The notes under the pieces are model-generated. The model made no database searches. It saw nothing but the letters and a program-made list of their open reading frames with translations, and was not told the DNA's origin. This document shows positions 22,355 through 30,425 of a stretch of DNA of 46,156 bases, piece by piece. Both the position numbers and the translations under genes were made by a program. Source of the stretch: Deltaproteobacteria bacterium (GTDB taxonomy: Bacteria; Myxococcota_A; UBA9160; UBA6930); assembly GCA_029261775.1 (NCBI GenBank), contig JAJDAR010000309.1:1-46156 (forward strand), given 5' to 3'. Numbering within the stretch: position 1 is the stretch's first letter; each line of letters begins with the position of its first letter.

Positions 22355-24249
22355 AGCAGCAGCAGTTCCTCGAGGTGCTCGATCGGGACGAAGCGGAGCG
22401 CCGCTGGCGGGAGGCCTTGCGGGTGGGTCCCGTCGGCGAGGAGGAGGTGGCCCTGGAAGACGCCCTCGGCCGGGTGCTGGCGGACGACGTCCGGGCCGCC
22501 GTGGACGTGCCAGGCTTCGACCGCTCGAACATGGATGGCTTTGCCGTCCGGGCCCGCGACACCTTCGGAGCCTCCGAGAGCGAGCCGATCGCGCTGCAGC
22601 TGAACGACGAGACGATTCCGACCGGCGTCGCTCCCCAGACCGAGGTGCGCGAGGGCCGGGCCACCTCGATCGCCACGGGAGGCATGCTCCCCCGCGGCGC
22701 AGATGCCGTCGTTCCTGTCGAGGATACGGACGTCGACGGCGCGACGCTGATCGTCCGCCGTTCGCGGGTGCCCGGCTCCGCCGTCTCCTTCGCCGGAACC
22801 GACGTGGGAATGGGCGAGACGGTGCTCTTCGCGGGCACGCGCCTCACCTCGCGAGAGACCGGCGTGCTCGCGGCGATCGGCGCCTCCCGGGTCGCGGTCC
22901 TGCGGCGCCCCCGGGTGGCGATCCTCTCCACGGGCGACGAGATCGTGCAGCCCGGCGAGGCGATGCGACCCGGCCTGGTCTTCGACAGCAACGGGCGCAT
23001 CCTGGCCGATGCGGTGCGCGAGCTGGGGGGCGAGGCCTGGTTCCTCGGCGCTTTCCGCGACGACGAGGTTGCGCTGCGCGCCGCTCTCGACCGGGCGCTC
23101 GGCGAGGCGGATCTCGTGCTGCTCTCGGGCGGCACGTCGAAGGGCGAGGGCGACCTGAATGCGCGGGTCGTCGCGGACCTGGAGCCGGGCATCCTCGTTC
23201 ACGGCGTGGCCTTGAAGCCGGGCAAGCCGATCTGCCTCGCGGCCGCGGGAACTCGACCGGTCGTGATCCTGCCCGGCTTCCCCACCTCGGCGGTCTTCAC
23301 CTTCCACGAGTTCGTGGCCCCCGTGCTGCGCGAGATGGCCGGGCTTCCGAGCGAGGACCGCGAGTCCGTGACCGCACGTCTGGCCGTCCACACCCGGTCC
23401 GAGCGCGGCCGACTCGAGTACCTGCTCGTCGGCCTGGTGCCGCGCGCCGACGGCGGGCTTGCGGCCTACCCGATGGGCAAGGGCAGTGGCTCGGTCACCT
23501 CCTTCAGCCGCGCCGACGGCTTCCTCCGGATCGGCCGCAATACCGAGATCGTCGAGGCCGATCGGGAGGTCGAGGTCATGCGGATCGGCCGTGAGCTCGC
23601 CCCGGCGGATCTGGTCGTGATCGGGAGCCACTGCTCCGGGCTCGACGCCATCGCCGGGGCTCTCGCGCGGGAGGGCTTCCGGGTCAAGGTCATGGCCGTC
23701 GGAAGCCAGGGCGGCCTCGAAGCGGTCCGGCGCGGGGAGTGCGACGTCGCGCCGATCCATCTGCTCGACGTCGGGACCGGCGTCTACAACCGGCCCTTCG
23801 TCGGCGAGGGGATCGAGCTCGTGCACGGCTACACCCGGATGCAGGGCGTGGTGACGCGACCCGACGAGGAGCGCGACATCGCGGAGCTGCTCGACGATCC
23901 GGCGCTTCGCATGGTCAACCGCAACCGGGGCGCGGGAACCCGTGTGCTGATCGACCAGCTGCTGGGCGAGCGTCGACCGCCCGGCTACGCCTATGAGCCG
24001 CGCTCGCACTACGCCGTCGCCGCTGCCGTGGCCCAGAAACGGGCGGACTGGGGAGTCACCATCGAGCCGGTGGCCCGGCAGGCCGGCCTGCGCTTCCGGC
24101 CGCTGCAGGCCGAGCACTACGACTTCGCGGTACCGGCGGATCGGCTGGATCGCCCGGCCGTCCGCGCCCTGCGCGGCTTGTTGGAGCCGGGCAGCGAGCT
24201 TCGCAACACTCTGAAGGCGCTGGGCTTCGGCGCGGAGGACCCGCCGTGA
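22351..24249 (+). CDS. moeA: MoeA paralogue 2 fused to a periplasmic-binding-protein-like domain
   Basis: A 632-residue two-part protein. Residues ~1-405 are a full MoeA: SNMDGFAVRARDTFGAS (~52-68), SIATGGMLPRGADAVVPVED, ILSTGDEIVQPGE, LLSGGTSKGEGDLNARV (~253) and LPGFPTSAVFTFHEF. Residues ~415-632 are a substrate-binding-protein-like domain (LVVIGSHCSGLDAIAGAL, GGLEAVRRGECDVAPIHLLD, NRNRGAGTRVLIDQLLGE, DWGVTIEPVARQ), known as a fusion partner of some MoeAs and likely a cytoplasmic sensor or ligand-binding unit, as no signal peptide is present. GTGA overlaps on both sides place it in a tight operon. It is clearly distinct from the adjacent MoeA, not a recent duplicate. Confidence 0.9.
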   Translation: MKQQQFLEVLDRDEAERRWREALRVGPVGEEEVALEDALGRVLADDVRAAVDVPGFDRSNMDGFAVRARDTFGASESEPIALQLNDETIPTGVAPQTEVREGRATSIATGGMLPRGADAVVPVEDTDVDGATLIVRRSRVPGSAVSFAGTDVGMGETVLFAGTRLTSRETGVLAAIGASRVAVLRRPRVAILSTGDEIVQPGEAMRPGLVFDSNGRILADAVRELGGEAWFLGAFRDDEVALRAALDRALGEADLVLLSGGTSKGEGDLNARVVADLEPGILVHGVALKPGKPICLAAAGTRPVVILPGFPTSAVFTFHEFVAPVLREMAGLPSEDRESVTARLAVHTRSERGRLEYLLVGLVPRADGGLAAYPMGKGSGSVTSFSRADGFLRIGRNTEIVEADREVEVMRIGRELAPADLVVIGSHCSGLDAIAGALAREGFRVKVMAVGSQGGLEAVRRGECDVAPIHLLDVGTGVYNRPFVGEGIELVHGYTRMQGVVTRPDEERDIAELLDDPALRMVNRNRGAGTRVLIDQLLGERRPPGYAYEPRSHYAVAAAVAQKRADWGVTIEPVARQAGLRFRPLQAEHYDFAVPADRLDRPAVRALRGLLEPGSELRNTLKALGFGAEDPP

Positions 24250-25403
24250 GCGAGGACTTCATCGTCGAGATCTCGTCGCTCGCCGCGGGTGGGGACGGCG
24301 TCGGCCGCTTGCCCGACGGTCGGGTGGTCTTCGTCCCGTGGTCGGCCCCGGGCGACCGCTTGAAGGTCCGGTTGACCGAAGAGAAGCGTCGCTTCACGCG
24401 CGGACGCATCCGCGAGATCCTGAGCCCGGGCCCGAACCGCCGGGAGCCCCCCTGCCCGGTCGCCGGCCAGTGCGGGGGCTGCCGTTGGCAGCATCTCGAC
24501 TACGCGGCACAGCTCGATGCGAAGGCCACGATCCTGCGGGATGCCATCGAGCGGATCGCGGGGCTGACCGTGCCCGGCGAGCTCGAGATCGTGCCGTCCC
24601 CCGAGCTCGGCTACCGCGGCAGGGCGCGCGTGCTCGCCGAAGGCGGCCTCATCGGCTTCCGCAAGCTCCAGAGCCACGACGTCTGCGGCATCCGGCACTG
24701 CCCCGTGCTGACCGAAGGGCTCGACGGCATGCTGGCCGAGATCGCGTCCGATCCTCCGGCGGGCCCCGCCGAGTGGCTGCTCGCTCAGGGCGACGACGGG
24801 CATGTGTCGGTGCGGACCCGCGGTCCGGGCGCGCGCGCCGACGCCATCACGCTCGAGCTGGCCGGCGACAAGCTCCGCATCGGTCCCGGCGTCTTCTTCC
24901 AGGCCAACGCCCACCTGCGCGAAAGACTCGCCCAAGCGGTGCACGGCGCCGCCGGCAGCGGTCAGCTCGCGCTCGAGCTGTACGCCGGGGCCGGCTTCTT
25001 CACGCTGGGTCTCGCGCGGCGCTTCCACAAGGTCGTCGCCGTCGAGCTCGCCAAGCGCGCGGTGCGCGACCTGGAGCACAACCTGCGGGCCGCCGGCGTC
25101 GCGGATCACGTCGAAGTGCAGGCACGAGACGCGGGCGACGCCCTTGCGAAACCGCCCGAGGGGGCGCCGCCGGATGTCGTCGTCCTCGATCCGCCGCGCA
25201 CCGGGCTGCCCAAGCGCGGCGCTCAAGCGCTGGGCGCTCTCGGCGCACCCCGAGTCGTCTACCTCTCGTGCGATCCGGCGACGCTGGCTCGCGACCTCCG
25301 CACGCTCGCGGAGCACGGCTACCACCTCGAGGACCTGCAGGCCTTCGACCTCTTCCCGCAGACCTCGCACCTCGAGAGCCTCGCCGTGATGGCGAAGCGC
25401 TGA
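24246..25403 (+). CDS. TrmA/RlmD-family RNA (uracil-5-)-methyltransferase
   Basis: A 385-residue SAM-dependent methyltransferase of the RlmC/RlmD/TrmA group, which makes 5-methyluridine in rRNA or tRNA. N-terminal TRAM domain (~1-60: IVEISSLAAGGDGVGRLPDGRVVFV). Iron-sulfur ligands CPVAGQCGGC (~70-79) plus Cys in ICGIRHC-like VCGIRHC. SAM site ELYAGAGFFTLGLA; LDPPRTGL; catalytic Cys in YLSCDPATLARDL; closing DLFPQTSHLESLAVM. The GTG start overlaps the moeA2 stop. Presence in an AOR/moeA operon is unexpected; target nucleotide cannot be assigned. Confidence 0.88.
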   Translation: MSEDFIVEISSLAAGGDGVGRLPDGRVVFVPWSAPGDRLKVRLTEEKRRFTRGRIREILSPGPNRREPPCPVAGQCGGCRWQHLDYAAQLDAKATILRDAIERIAGLTVPGELEIVPSPELGYRGRARVLAEGGLIGFRKLQSHDVCGIRHCPVLTEGLDGMLAEIASDPPAGPAEWLLAQGDDGHVSVRTRGPGARADAITLELAGDKLRIGPGVFFQANAHLRERLAQAVHGAAGSGQLALELYAGAGFFTLGLARRFHKVVAVELAKRAVRDLEHNLRAAGVADHVEVQARDAGDALAKPPEGAPPDVVVLDPPRTGLPKRGAQALGALGAPRVVYLSCDPATLARDLRTLAEHGYHLEDLQAFDLFPQTSHLESLAVMAKR

Positions 25404-25418
25404 GGCCGGCTCGGTCGC

Positions 25419-26060
25419 CTACGGCTCGATCAGACCGTGGCGGAGGGCGTAGCGGACGAGCTCGGTGGCCTTCCGCGCGCCGAGCTTGCGCATCACGCTG
25501 GTGCGGTGGGCTTCGACGGTCTTGGTGCTGATGCCGAGTTCGCTTGCGATCTCCTTGGCGGAGAGTCCCTCTGCGATGAGCTGCAGCACCTCGCGCTCTC
25601 GGGAGGACAGGACGGAGAAGGGCTCGGCGCTGGCGCGCTCTGGCGCACGCAGCTGCTCGACGATCTCCTTGGCTACCAGCGGGCTGAAGTAGCTTCCGCC
25701 TTTCGTGACGGCGCGCACCGCGGAGACCAACTCGCTCACGCGGCCATTCTTCAGTACGTAGCCGTCCGCACCGAGGCTGACGGCACTCTGGATGTGCGGC
25801 GGGTCACTGTGCACGGAGAGCAGGATGACCTTCACACCGGGATGCGCGGTACGGAGACGCTGCAACGTCTCGAGCCCACCCAGCTTCGGCATCGTGATGT
25901 CGAGGATGACGACCTGCGGCTGATGTTTGGCGACGGCTTCGAGGACTTCGCGACCATCCGAGGCTTCCGAGAAGACCTCGATGTCGTCTTCCGCTTCGAG
26001 CAGGCGTCGGATCCCCTCCCGTACGACCCCGTGGTCGTCGGCGATGACAGCACCGATCAC
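25419..26060 (-). CDS. NarL/LuxR-type response regulator
   Basis: A 213-residue response regulator. The receiver (~1-120) has the acidic pair at ADDHG, phospho-acceptor Asp54 (VILDITMPKLGG), Ser82 and Lys104. The LuxR/GerE helix-turn-helix (~145-210) reads LSSREREVLQLIAEGLSAKEIASELGISTKTVEAHR (in pieces). No histidine kinase is adjacent, so it is an orphan in this window. I prefer the GTG at 26060, with AGGGGG 8 nt upstream, over the ATG at 26090, which lies between the promoter and its predicted transcript start and has no ribosome site. The gene is visibly less GC-rich at third positions than its neighbours. Confidence 0.88.
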   Translation of the reverse strand: MIGAVIADDHGVVREGIRRLLEAEDDIEVFSEASDGREVLEAVAKHQPQVVILDITMPKLGGLETLQRLRTAHPGVKVILLSVHSDPPHIQSAVSLGADGYVLKNGRVSELVSAVRAVTKGGSYFSPLVAKEIVEQLRAPERASAEPFSVLSSREREVLQLIAEGLSAKEIASELGISTKTVEAHRTSVMRKLGARKATELVRYALRHGLIEP

Positions 26061-26091
26061 AAGACAGCCCCCTGAACATTCCGACCTCATA

Positions 26092-26121
26092 AGGGTAGGG
26101 CCCCGGGGGTGTGCGTGACAA
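26092..26121 (-). promoter_or_regulatory. Sigma70-like promoter of the response regulator gene
   Basis: On the minus strand TTGTCA (26121-26116) and TACCCT (26097-26092) are 18 bp apart, giving a leader of about 25 nt to GTG 26060. By eye only. Confidence 0.45.
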
Positions 26122-26144
26122 TGGCCACGAGACGAAGGTAGATT
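26115..26144 (+). promoter_or_regulatory. Sigma70-like promoter of the TOPRIM gene
   Basis: GTGACA (26115-26120) and TAGATT (26139-26144) with an 18-bp spacer. Its -35 overlaps the -35 of the divergent response regulator promoter, so one bound protein could control both genes. Confidence 0.4.
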
Positions 26145-26175
26145 CCCGCGTGCTCGCTTTTCGCCCGGAGGCCGT

Positions 26176-26823
26176 GTGTCCACCCGTGTTGCCAAAGCTC
26201 CCAACGGGCAGAACGGTGGGAAAGCTGCGCCCTTCCAGGTCTACGTCGAAGGGGCACGGGACGGGGAGATCCTCCGTCGGTGGACGCGGCCTCTCTCACC
26301 TCGGTTGACGAAGGCGCTGGCTGCCTCGCTCGTCATCCTCGGGGGACGTCGACCGGAACGCGCTCGCGTCCATCTCGCGTCGGTGCGGGAGGAGTTCCCG
26401 GAAGCGCGGGGCCTTTGCATCCTCGACCGTGACGGAGGTTCAGAGCCCGATCGGCCCACGCCCGGCCTCGACACGTTCACCTGGAGCCGGCGCCACATCG
26501 AAAGCTACCTCCTCGTGCCGGAAGCGATTCGGCGCGCTCAACGGCTGGACCCGAAACAGAGCGCGGTGCTCGACCGCCTGCTGCGCGAGCACCTCCCTCG
26601 ACCCGCGGATGCACCCTGGGAGCGCCTCGATGCCAAGCGGCTGCTCGGACCGAAGGGCCCCTTCGCGCGGGAGTTGGGTTTCGCGCTGGCCCCGGGGCGG
26701 ATCGCGCGGGCGATGAGGCCCGCGGAGCTGGCGCCCGAAGTCCGGGACCTGATCCTGCGTCTGGGCGACGGATTGGGGTTTTCCCTGAAAGAACCCGAGG
26801 TCTCTATCCGCCTAAGCCGCTGA
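26176..26823 (+). CDS. Stand-alone TOPRIM-domain protein (OLD nuclease-like)
   Basis: A 215-residue protein with a TOPRIM fold by motif: VEGARDGEIL (Glu25) in the first strand, the VILGG turn (~53-57) and the CILDRDG strand (Asp84-x-Asp86), the three acidic positions that bind metal in TOPRIM nucleases and topoisomerases. The following TFTWSRRHIESYLLVPEAI resembles the segment after TOPRIM in OLD-family and DUF4435 proteins. Unlike OLD nucleases there is no ATPase domain attached or nearby. GTG start with GGAGG just upstream. Divergent from the response regulator. Could be an orphan nuclease subunit or part of a defence function; no experimental family role known to me. Confidence 0.6.
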   Translation: MSTRVAKAPNGQNGGKAAPFQVYVEGARDGEILRRWTRPLSPRLTKALAASLVILGGRRPERARVHLASVREEFPEARGLCILDRDGGSEPDRPTPGLDTFTWSRRHIESYLLVPEAIRRAQRLDPKQSAVLDRLLREHLPRPADAPWERLDAKRLLGPKGPFARELGFALAPGRIARAMRPAELAPEVRDLILRLGDGLGFSLKEPEVSIRLSR

Positions 26824-26844
26824 GAAGGCCCTAGAGGTGCCCCT

Positions 26845-26875
26845 CCCCCAGCTGGGGGGCTCCCCGTGGTACACT
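26845..26875 (+). promoter_or_regulatory. Palindrome plus -10 box before the CBS gene
   Basis: CCCCCAGCTGGGGG is a perfect 14-bp palindrome (26845-26858) occupying the -35 region of a TACACT -10 box (26870-26875). It may be an activator or repressor site. Related C/G-run palindromes are at 13192 and 15646. Confidence 0.4.
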
Positions 26876-26908
26876 CCTGAGTCCTCGAAGCCGACGGGAG
26901 GGCAGGCG

Positions 26909-27466
26909 ATGGCCGACGAGAGAACCGGGTTCCCGGATGCGCTCGAGTACCAGGACGAGGCCTACTTCGACCGGGGTGGCGACGGCGAGCCCCGACCCTT
27001 CGACACCACCCTGCTCCGAGAGCCCGCCACCTCGCTGAAGACGCGCAAGCCGATCGTGATGGGCACCTCCGATTCGGTCACGGACGCGATGCGGGCGATG
27101 AAGGCCGAGCACCGCGGAGTCGTCCTCGTCACCGAGGACGGGGGACCGGGCTCGGCGATCGTGGGCATCTTCACCGAGCGCGACGTCCTGTTCCGGATCG
27201 TCGATGGCGGTCGCAACCCCGCCGTCCTGGCCCTGGGTGACGTCATGACCCCCGACCCCGAGTGCCTGAGCGACGATCAGTCGGTCGCCGAGGTCCTCAC
27301 CCAGATGAGCGTGGGCGGCTACCGCCACGTGCCGATCGTCGATCCCTCGCGGCGCCCGGTCTTCGTCGTCTCGGTCAAGGACGTCGTGCAGTTCCTGGTC
27401 GACGCCTTCCCGCGCGAGATCCTGAACCTCAGCTCGGACCGGCAGCGACAGCGCGAAGGCGGCTGA
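26909..27466 (+). CDS. Two-CBS-domain protein
   Basis: A 185-residue protein made almost only of a CBS pair: CBS1 ~45-110 (PIVMGTSDSVTDAMRAMKAEHRG) and CBS2 ~112-178 (MTPDPECLSDDQSVAEVLTQMSVGGYRHVPIVD). CBS pairs bind adenosyl ligands such as AMP, ATP or SAM and usually regulate another protein. The ~40-residue N-terminus is acidic and unassigned. ATG 26909 is preceded by GGGAGG. No obvious target gene is adjacent; the following membrane protein is on the other strand. Confidence 0.88.
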   Translation: MADERTGFPDALEYQDEAYFDRGGDGEPRPFDTTLLREPATSLKTRKPIVMGTSDSVTDAMRAMKAEHRGVVLVTEDGGPGSAIVGIFTERDVLFRIVDGGRNPAVLALGDVMTPDPECLSDDQSVAEVLTQMSVGGYRHVPIVDPSRRPVFVVSVKDVVQFLVDAFPREILNLSSDRQRQREGG

Positions 27467-27500
27467 GGACTTCTCCCCAGGCTCCGTCGGTCTCGTCCGC

Positions 27501-28487
27501 TCAGCCGTCCAGAGCGTCGTGCAGCAGCGGCTCGGGCAGCTCCTCGCCGCTGCGGCGGGTCCGCCGGACCTCGCTGACCAGCGCGAGGGCACGGCGCAGG
27601 AAGACGACGCCGATCAACACGTTCCAGACCAGGAAGATGGTGTTGGTCGCGAACGCATACGCGATCAGCGAGTCGCGGTCCCCGTACCCGGCATACAGCT
27701 CGGCCCAGGTGAACTCGCGCACGCCGAAGTTGCCCACCGAGGGCAACGCGAGGGCCAGGTAGAGCAGGGGGATGCGACCCGCGAGCACGACCCAGGGGAT
27801 CGGTACGCCGAAGGCCCGACTGGCGATCCCCTGGATGAGCACGTCGAACGCGGCCAGCAGCAGGAACCAGCCGATGAAGGGCAGAAGCTGGCGCACGGGC
27901 ACCCGCTCGAGCCAGTGCAGTGCCCGCCCGACACCTGGGATCCGCTCGGCCGGAGCGAAGCGCAGCCCGAGGCCGACGGCTGCCATCGCTCCCCAGCCGA
28001 CGATCGTCGTGGTCAGCACCAGCTGGTTCTGCTCGACACCTCCCGGAAGGAAGGGCAGTACGACGGCGAGCTGGATCAACAGCACGACCAGATGGGTGAC
28101 GAAGGGGATCAGCGCGACCGCGACCACCGCCTCGACCCGCCCGGCGGTCAGCCGCGCAACCCCGACCAGGAAGGCGGCGTCCGCCAGCGGATTGCTGATG
28201 GCGCGGAAGAGTTCGGAGCCGGCCCGCAGGGCCATCACTTCGCGACGGGGGACGGGCGTGACGAGGCGCCGGAGGGCCTCGGCCTGGAGCCAGGCCCAGA
28301 CGACGAAGAAGACGATCTTGTCCAGCGAGACCACGAGGGCGAACAGGGGCAGGTTGGCCTGCCGCGTCGCCTCGACCAGCCGGCCCCAATCCGTCGCGTA
28401 ACCGAACACGTAGATCAGGGCCGAGGCCGAGACGACCCAGGGCAGGACCCGCTGCCAACGCTTCGTGCTTCTGCTCGTGCTCGCCAA
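27501..28487 (-). CDS. Polytopic membrane protein, UPF0104/LPG-synthetase-TM-like
   Basis: A 328-residue integral membrane protein with about seven or eight hydrophobic segments (for example ~14-28, 45-66, 115-145, 155-178, 205-225, 237-255 and 285-305). The GSELFRAISNPLADAAFLVG and LALALPSVGNFGVREFTWAE blocks resemble the UPF0104/YbhN-like family related to the membrane part of lysyl-phosphatidylglycerol synthase and flippase. The start is an unusual TTG; TAGCTT ends 8 nt before it, fitting the leaderless pattern seen elsewhere, and no ATG or GTG gives a full first helix. Function unknown; convergent with the CBS gene. Confidence 0.6.
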   Translation of the reverse strand: MASTSRSTKRWQRVLPWVVSASALIYVFGYATDWGRLVEATRQANLPLFALVVSLDKIVFFVVWAWLQAEALRRLVTPVPRREVMALRAGSELFRAISNPLADAAFLVGVARLTAGRVEAVVAVALIPFVTHLVVLLIQLAVVLPFLPGGVEQNQLVLTTTIVGWGAMAAVGLGLRFAPAERIPGVGRALHWLERVPVRQLLPFIGWFLLLAAFDVLIQGIASRAFGVPIPWVVLAGRIPLLYLALALPSVGNFGVREFTWAELYAGYGDRDSLIAYAFATNTIFLVWNVLIGVVFLRRALALVSEVRRTRRSGEELPEPLLHDALDG

Positions 28488-28593
28488 GGCGAAAGAAGCT
28501 AGCGCCTCGCCCTGGCCTCCGATCGGGATGGGACCGGCCTGCGGCGCTCCGTCTCCGACGGCATCGACGAGAGGGGCGTGCTACCGCAACCGG

Positions 28594-29616
28594 ATGCGAG
28601 TGATGGAGCTGGTCCGGCGAGGGCCGGCGGAAGATCGGCCGTTGCGCCTCGCCGAGCGAGAGCTGCCCGAGCCCGGCCGAGGCGAGGTGCGCGTCCGCGT
28701 CGAGGCGTGTGGCGTCTGCCGAACGGATCTGCACGTCGTCGAGGGCGACCTCGCCGAACATCGACCGCGGGTCGTGCCCGGCCACGAGGTCGTGGGCCGG
28801 GTCGAGGCCCTGGGCGAGGACGTCCGCGAGCCGGCGATCGGCCGGCGGGTCGGGGTTGCCTGGCTGCACCGAAGCTGCGGACGTTGTCGCTTCTGCACGC
28901 GCGGGGCGGAGAACCTGTGCCTCGAACCGCGCTTCACGGGTTGGGATGCCGACGGCGGCTATGCCGAGGCGGTCATCGCGCCCGCCGAGTTCGTCCACCC
29001 GCTGCCCGAGGGCCGCAGCGCACGGGAGCTCGCGCCGCTCCTGTGCGCGGGCATCATCGGCTACCGCGCCTTTCGCCGTTCGCGCATCCAGCCCGGTGGG
29101 CACCTCGGCCTGTACGGCTTCGGGGGCTCCGCCCACATCGTCCTGCAGCTGGCTCTCCATGCAGGCTGCCGGGTCAGCGTGTTCACTCGGGGCGGTCGGC
29201 ACGCCGAGCTGGCCCGCGAGATGGGCGCCGATCACGTCGGACACTCGGACGAGGCGCCCGCGACACCGCTCGATGCGGCGATCCTTTTCGCACCCGCCGG
29301 AGAGCTGGTGCCCCACGCCCTCGCGGCGCTCGATCGCGGCGGCACCCTGGCGATCGCTGGCATCCACCTGAGTGAGGTCCCGCCGTTGGACTACGCCCGT
29401 CACCTGTTCCAGGAACGCGGCGTGGTGAGCGTCACGGCCAACACGCGTGGGGATGCGCGCGCGCTGCTCGAGCTGGCGGAGGAGATTCCGATCCACTGCC
29501 ACACCCACGCCTACCCGCTCGAGCAGGCCAACGAAGCGCTGCGGGATCTCAAGGAGGACCGCATCCGCGGCGCCGCGGTCCTCGAGATCGCGAGCGGAGA
29601 CGAGGCGGCACGGTGA
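28594..29616 (+). CDS. Zinc-dependent alcohol dehydrogenase family protein
   Basis: A 340-residue MDR-superfamily dehydrogenase. Catalytic zinc ligands: Cys in CGVCRTDLH (~38-46) and His-Glu in GHEVVGRV (~63). Structural zinc: CGRCRFCTRGAENLC (four cysteines, ~92-106). Cofactor site GLYGFGGSAHIVLQLA is NAD(P)-binding. The LCAGIIGYRAFRRS segment is typical of the AdhA-like bacterial subgroup. ATG 28594 (or ATG 28603) starts the conserved region. It overlaps the following HAD gene (GTGA), and the pair probably forms an operon divergent from the membrane protein gene. Substrate not determinable. Confidence 0.88.
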   Translation: MRVMELVRRGPAEDRPLRLAERELPEPGRGEVRVRVEACGVCRTDLHVVEGDLAEHRPRVVPGHEVVGRVEALGEDVREPAIGRRVGVAWLHRSCGRCRFCTRGAENLCLEPRFTGWDADGGYAEAVIAPAEFVHPLPEGRSARELAPLLCAGIIGYRAFRRSRIQPGGHLGLYGFGGSAHIVLQLALHAGCRVSVFTRGGRHAELAREMGADHVGHSDEAPATPLDAAILFAPAGELVPHALAALDRGGTLAIAGIHLSEVPPLDYARHLFQERGVVSVTANTRGDARALLELAEEIPIHCHTHAYPLEQANEALRDLKEDRIRGAAVLEIASGDEAAR

Positions 29617-30374
29617 AGCTCCTGGCTCTCGACTTCGACGGCGTGATCTCCGACTCGGCGCCCGAGGCCTTCCTGGTCGCCGTGGCGAGCTACCGGGACG
29701 TGTGGCCCGGGAGCCGGCTCCCCGCCGTCGGGGCGATCGACGACGCGCCCGCCCTCTATCGTGCGTTCGTCGAGCAGATGCCGCTCGGCAACCGGGCCGA
29801 GGACTTCGCGGTCGTGCTGCGCGCACTCGAGCAGGACGTCGCGCTGCCGGATCAGCCGACCTACGACGCCTTCTTTCGCACCCAGGACGAGGCCGAGCTG
29901 CTCGCCTTCCACGAGCACTTCTACGAGGTGCGCAGCGCCTGGGCCGCCCGGGATCCCGAGGGCTGGCTCGACTTGATGGCGCCCTACCCGGGCTTCCTGG
30001 AGATGCTGCGACGCCGGCGCGGCGATGCGCTGCTCGCGATCGCGACCGCCAAGGACCGTGCCTCGGTCGAGCGGCTTCTCGTCCGCTACGGCATCGAGGA
30101 CCTGTTCCCGGGCGAGCGGGTCCTCGACAAGGAGGCGGGCCGACACAAGCGAGCCCATCTCGAGGCCCTGGCCGGGCGTCACGGCCTGGATCCGGCCGAG
30201 CTCACCTTCGTGGACGACAAGCTGAACCACCTCGAGTCCGTGGCGGGCCTGGGCGTGCGGACGGCCCTGGCCGGTTGGGGCTACAACGGGCCCAGGGAGC
30301 ACCTCGCGGCCCGGCGGGGCGGCCACCTGGTGCTCTCCCTCGACGATGCCGAAGCGATCTTGTTCGGCGCGTGA
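29613..30374 (+). CDS. HAD superfamily hydrolase
   Basis: A 253-residue HAD hydrolase with motif I LALDFDGVISDS (Asp7, Asp9), a helical cap (~20-125), motif II in AIATAKDR, motif III in DKEAGRHKRAHLEAL and motif IV TFVDDKLNHLESV. The whole resembles phosphoglycolate-phosphatase-like and homoserine-kinase-adjacent HAD proteins, but the substrate is undetermined. GTG start overlaps the alcohol dehydrogenase stop. Not closely similar to the other HAD protein in this window. Confidence 0.85.
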   Translation: MKLLALDFDGVISDSAPEAFLVAVASYRDVWPGSRLPAVGAIDDAPALYRAFVEQMPLGNRAEDFAVVLRALEQDVALPDQPTYDAFFRTQDEAELLAFHEHFYEVRSAWAARDPEGWLDLMAPYPGFLEMLRRRRGDALLAIATAKDRASVERLLVRYGIEDLFPGERVLDKEAGRHKRAHLEALAGRHGLDPAELTFVDDKLNHLESVAGLGVRTALAGWGYNGPREHLAARRGGHLVLSLDDAEAILFGA

Positions 30375-30425
30375 TCTCCGGGCTTCCAGTACCTACCCTG
30401 TCCTGACCCCCAGAAAGGTCCCGCC

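Noticed and set aside
26060-26090. ATG at 26090 as start of the response regulator
   Set aside because: No ribosome site and it would lie upstream of the transcript start implied by TTGTCA-18-TACCCT; GTG 26060 has AGGGGG and gives the family N-terminus.
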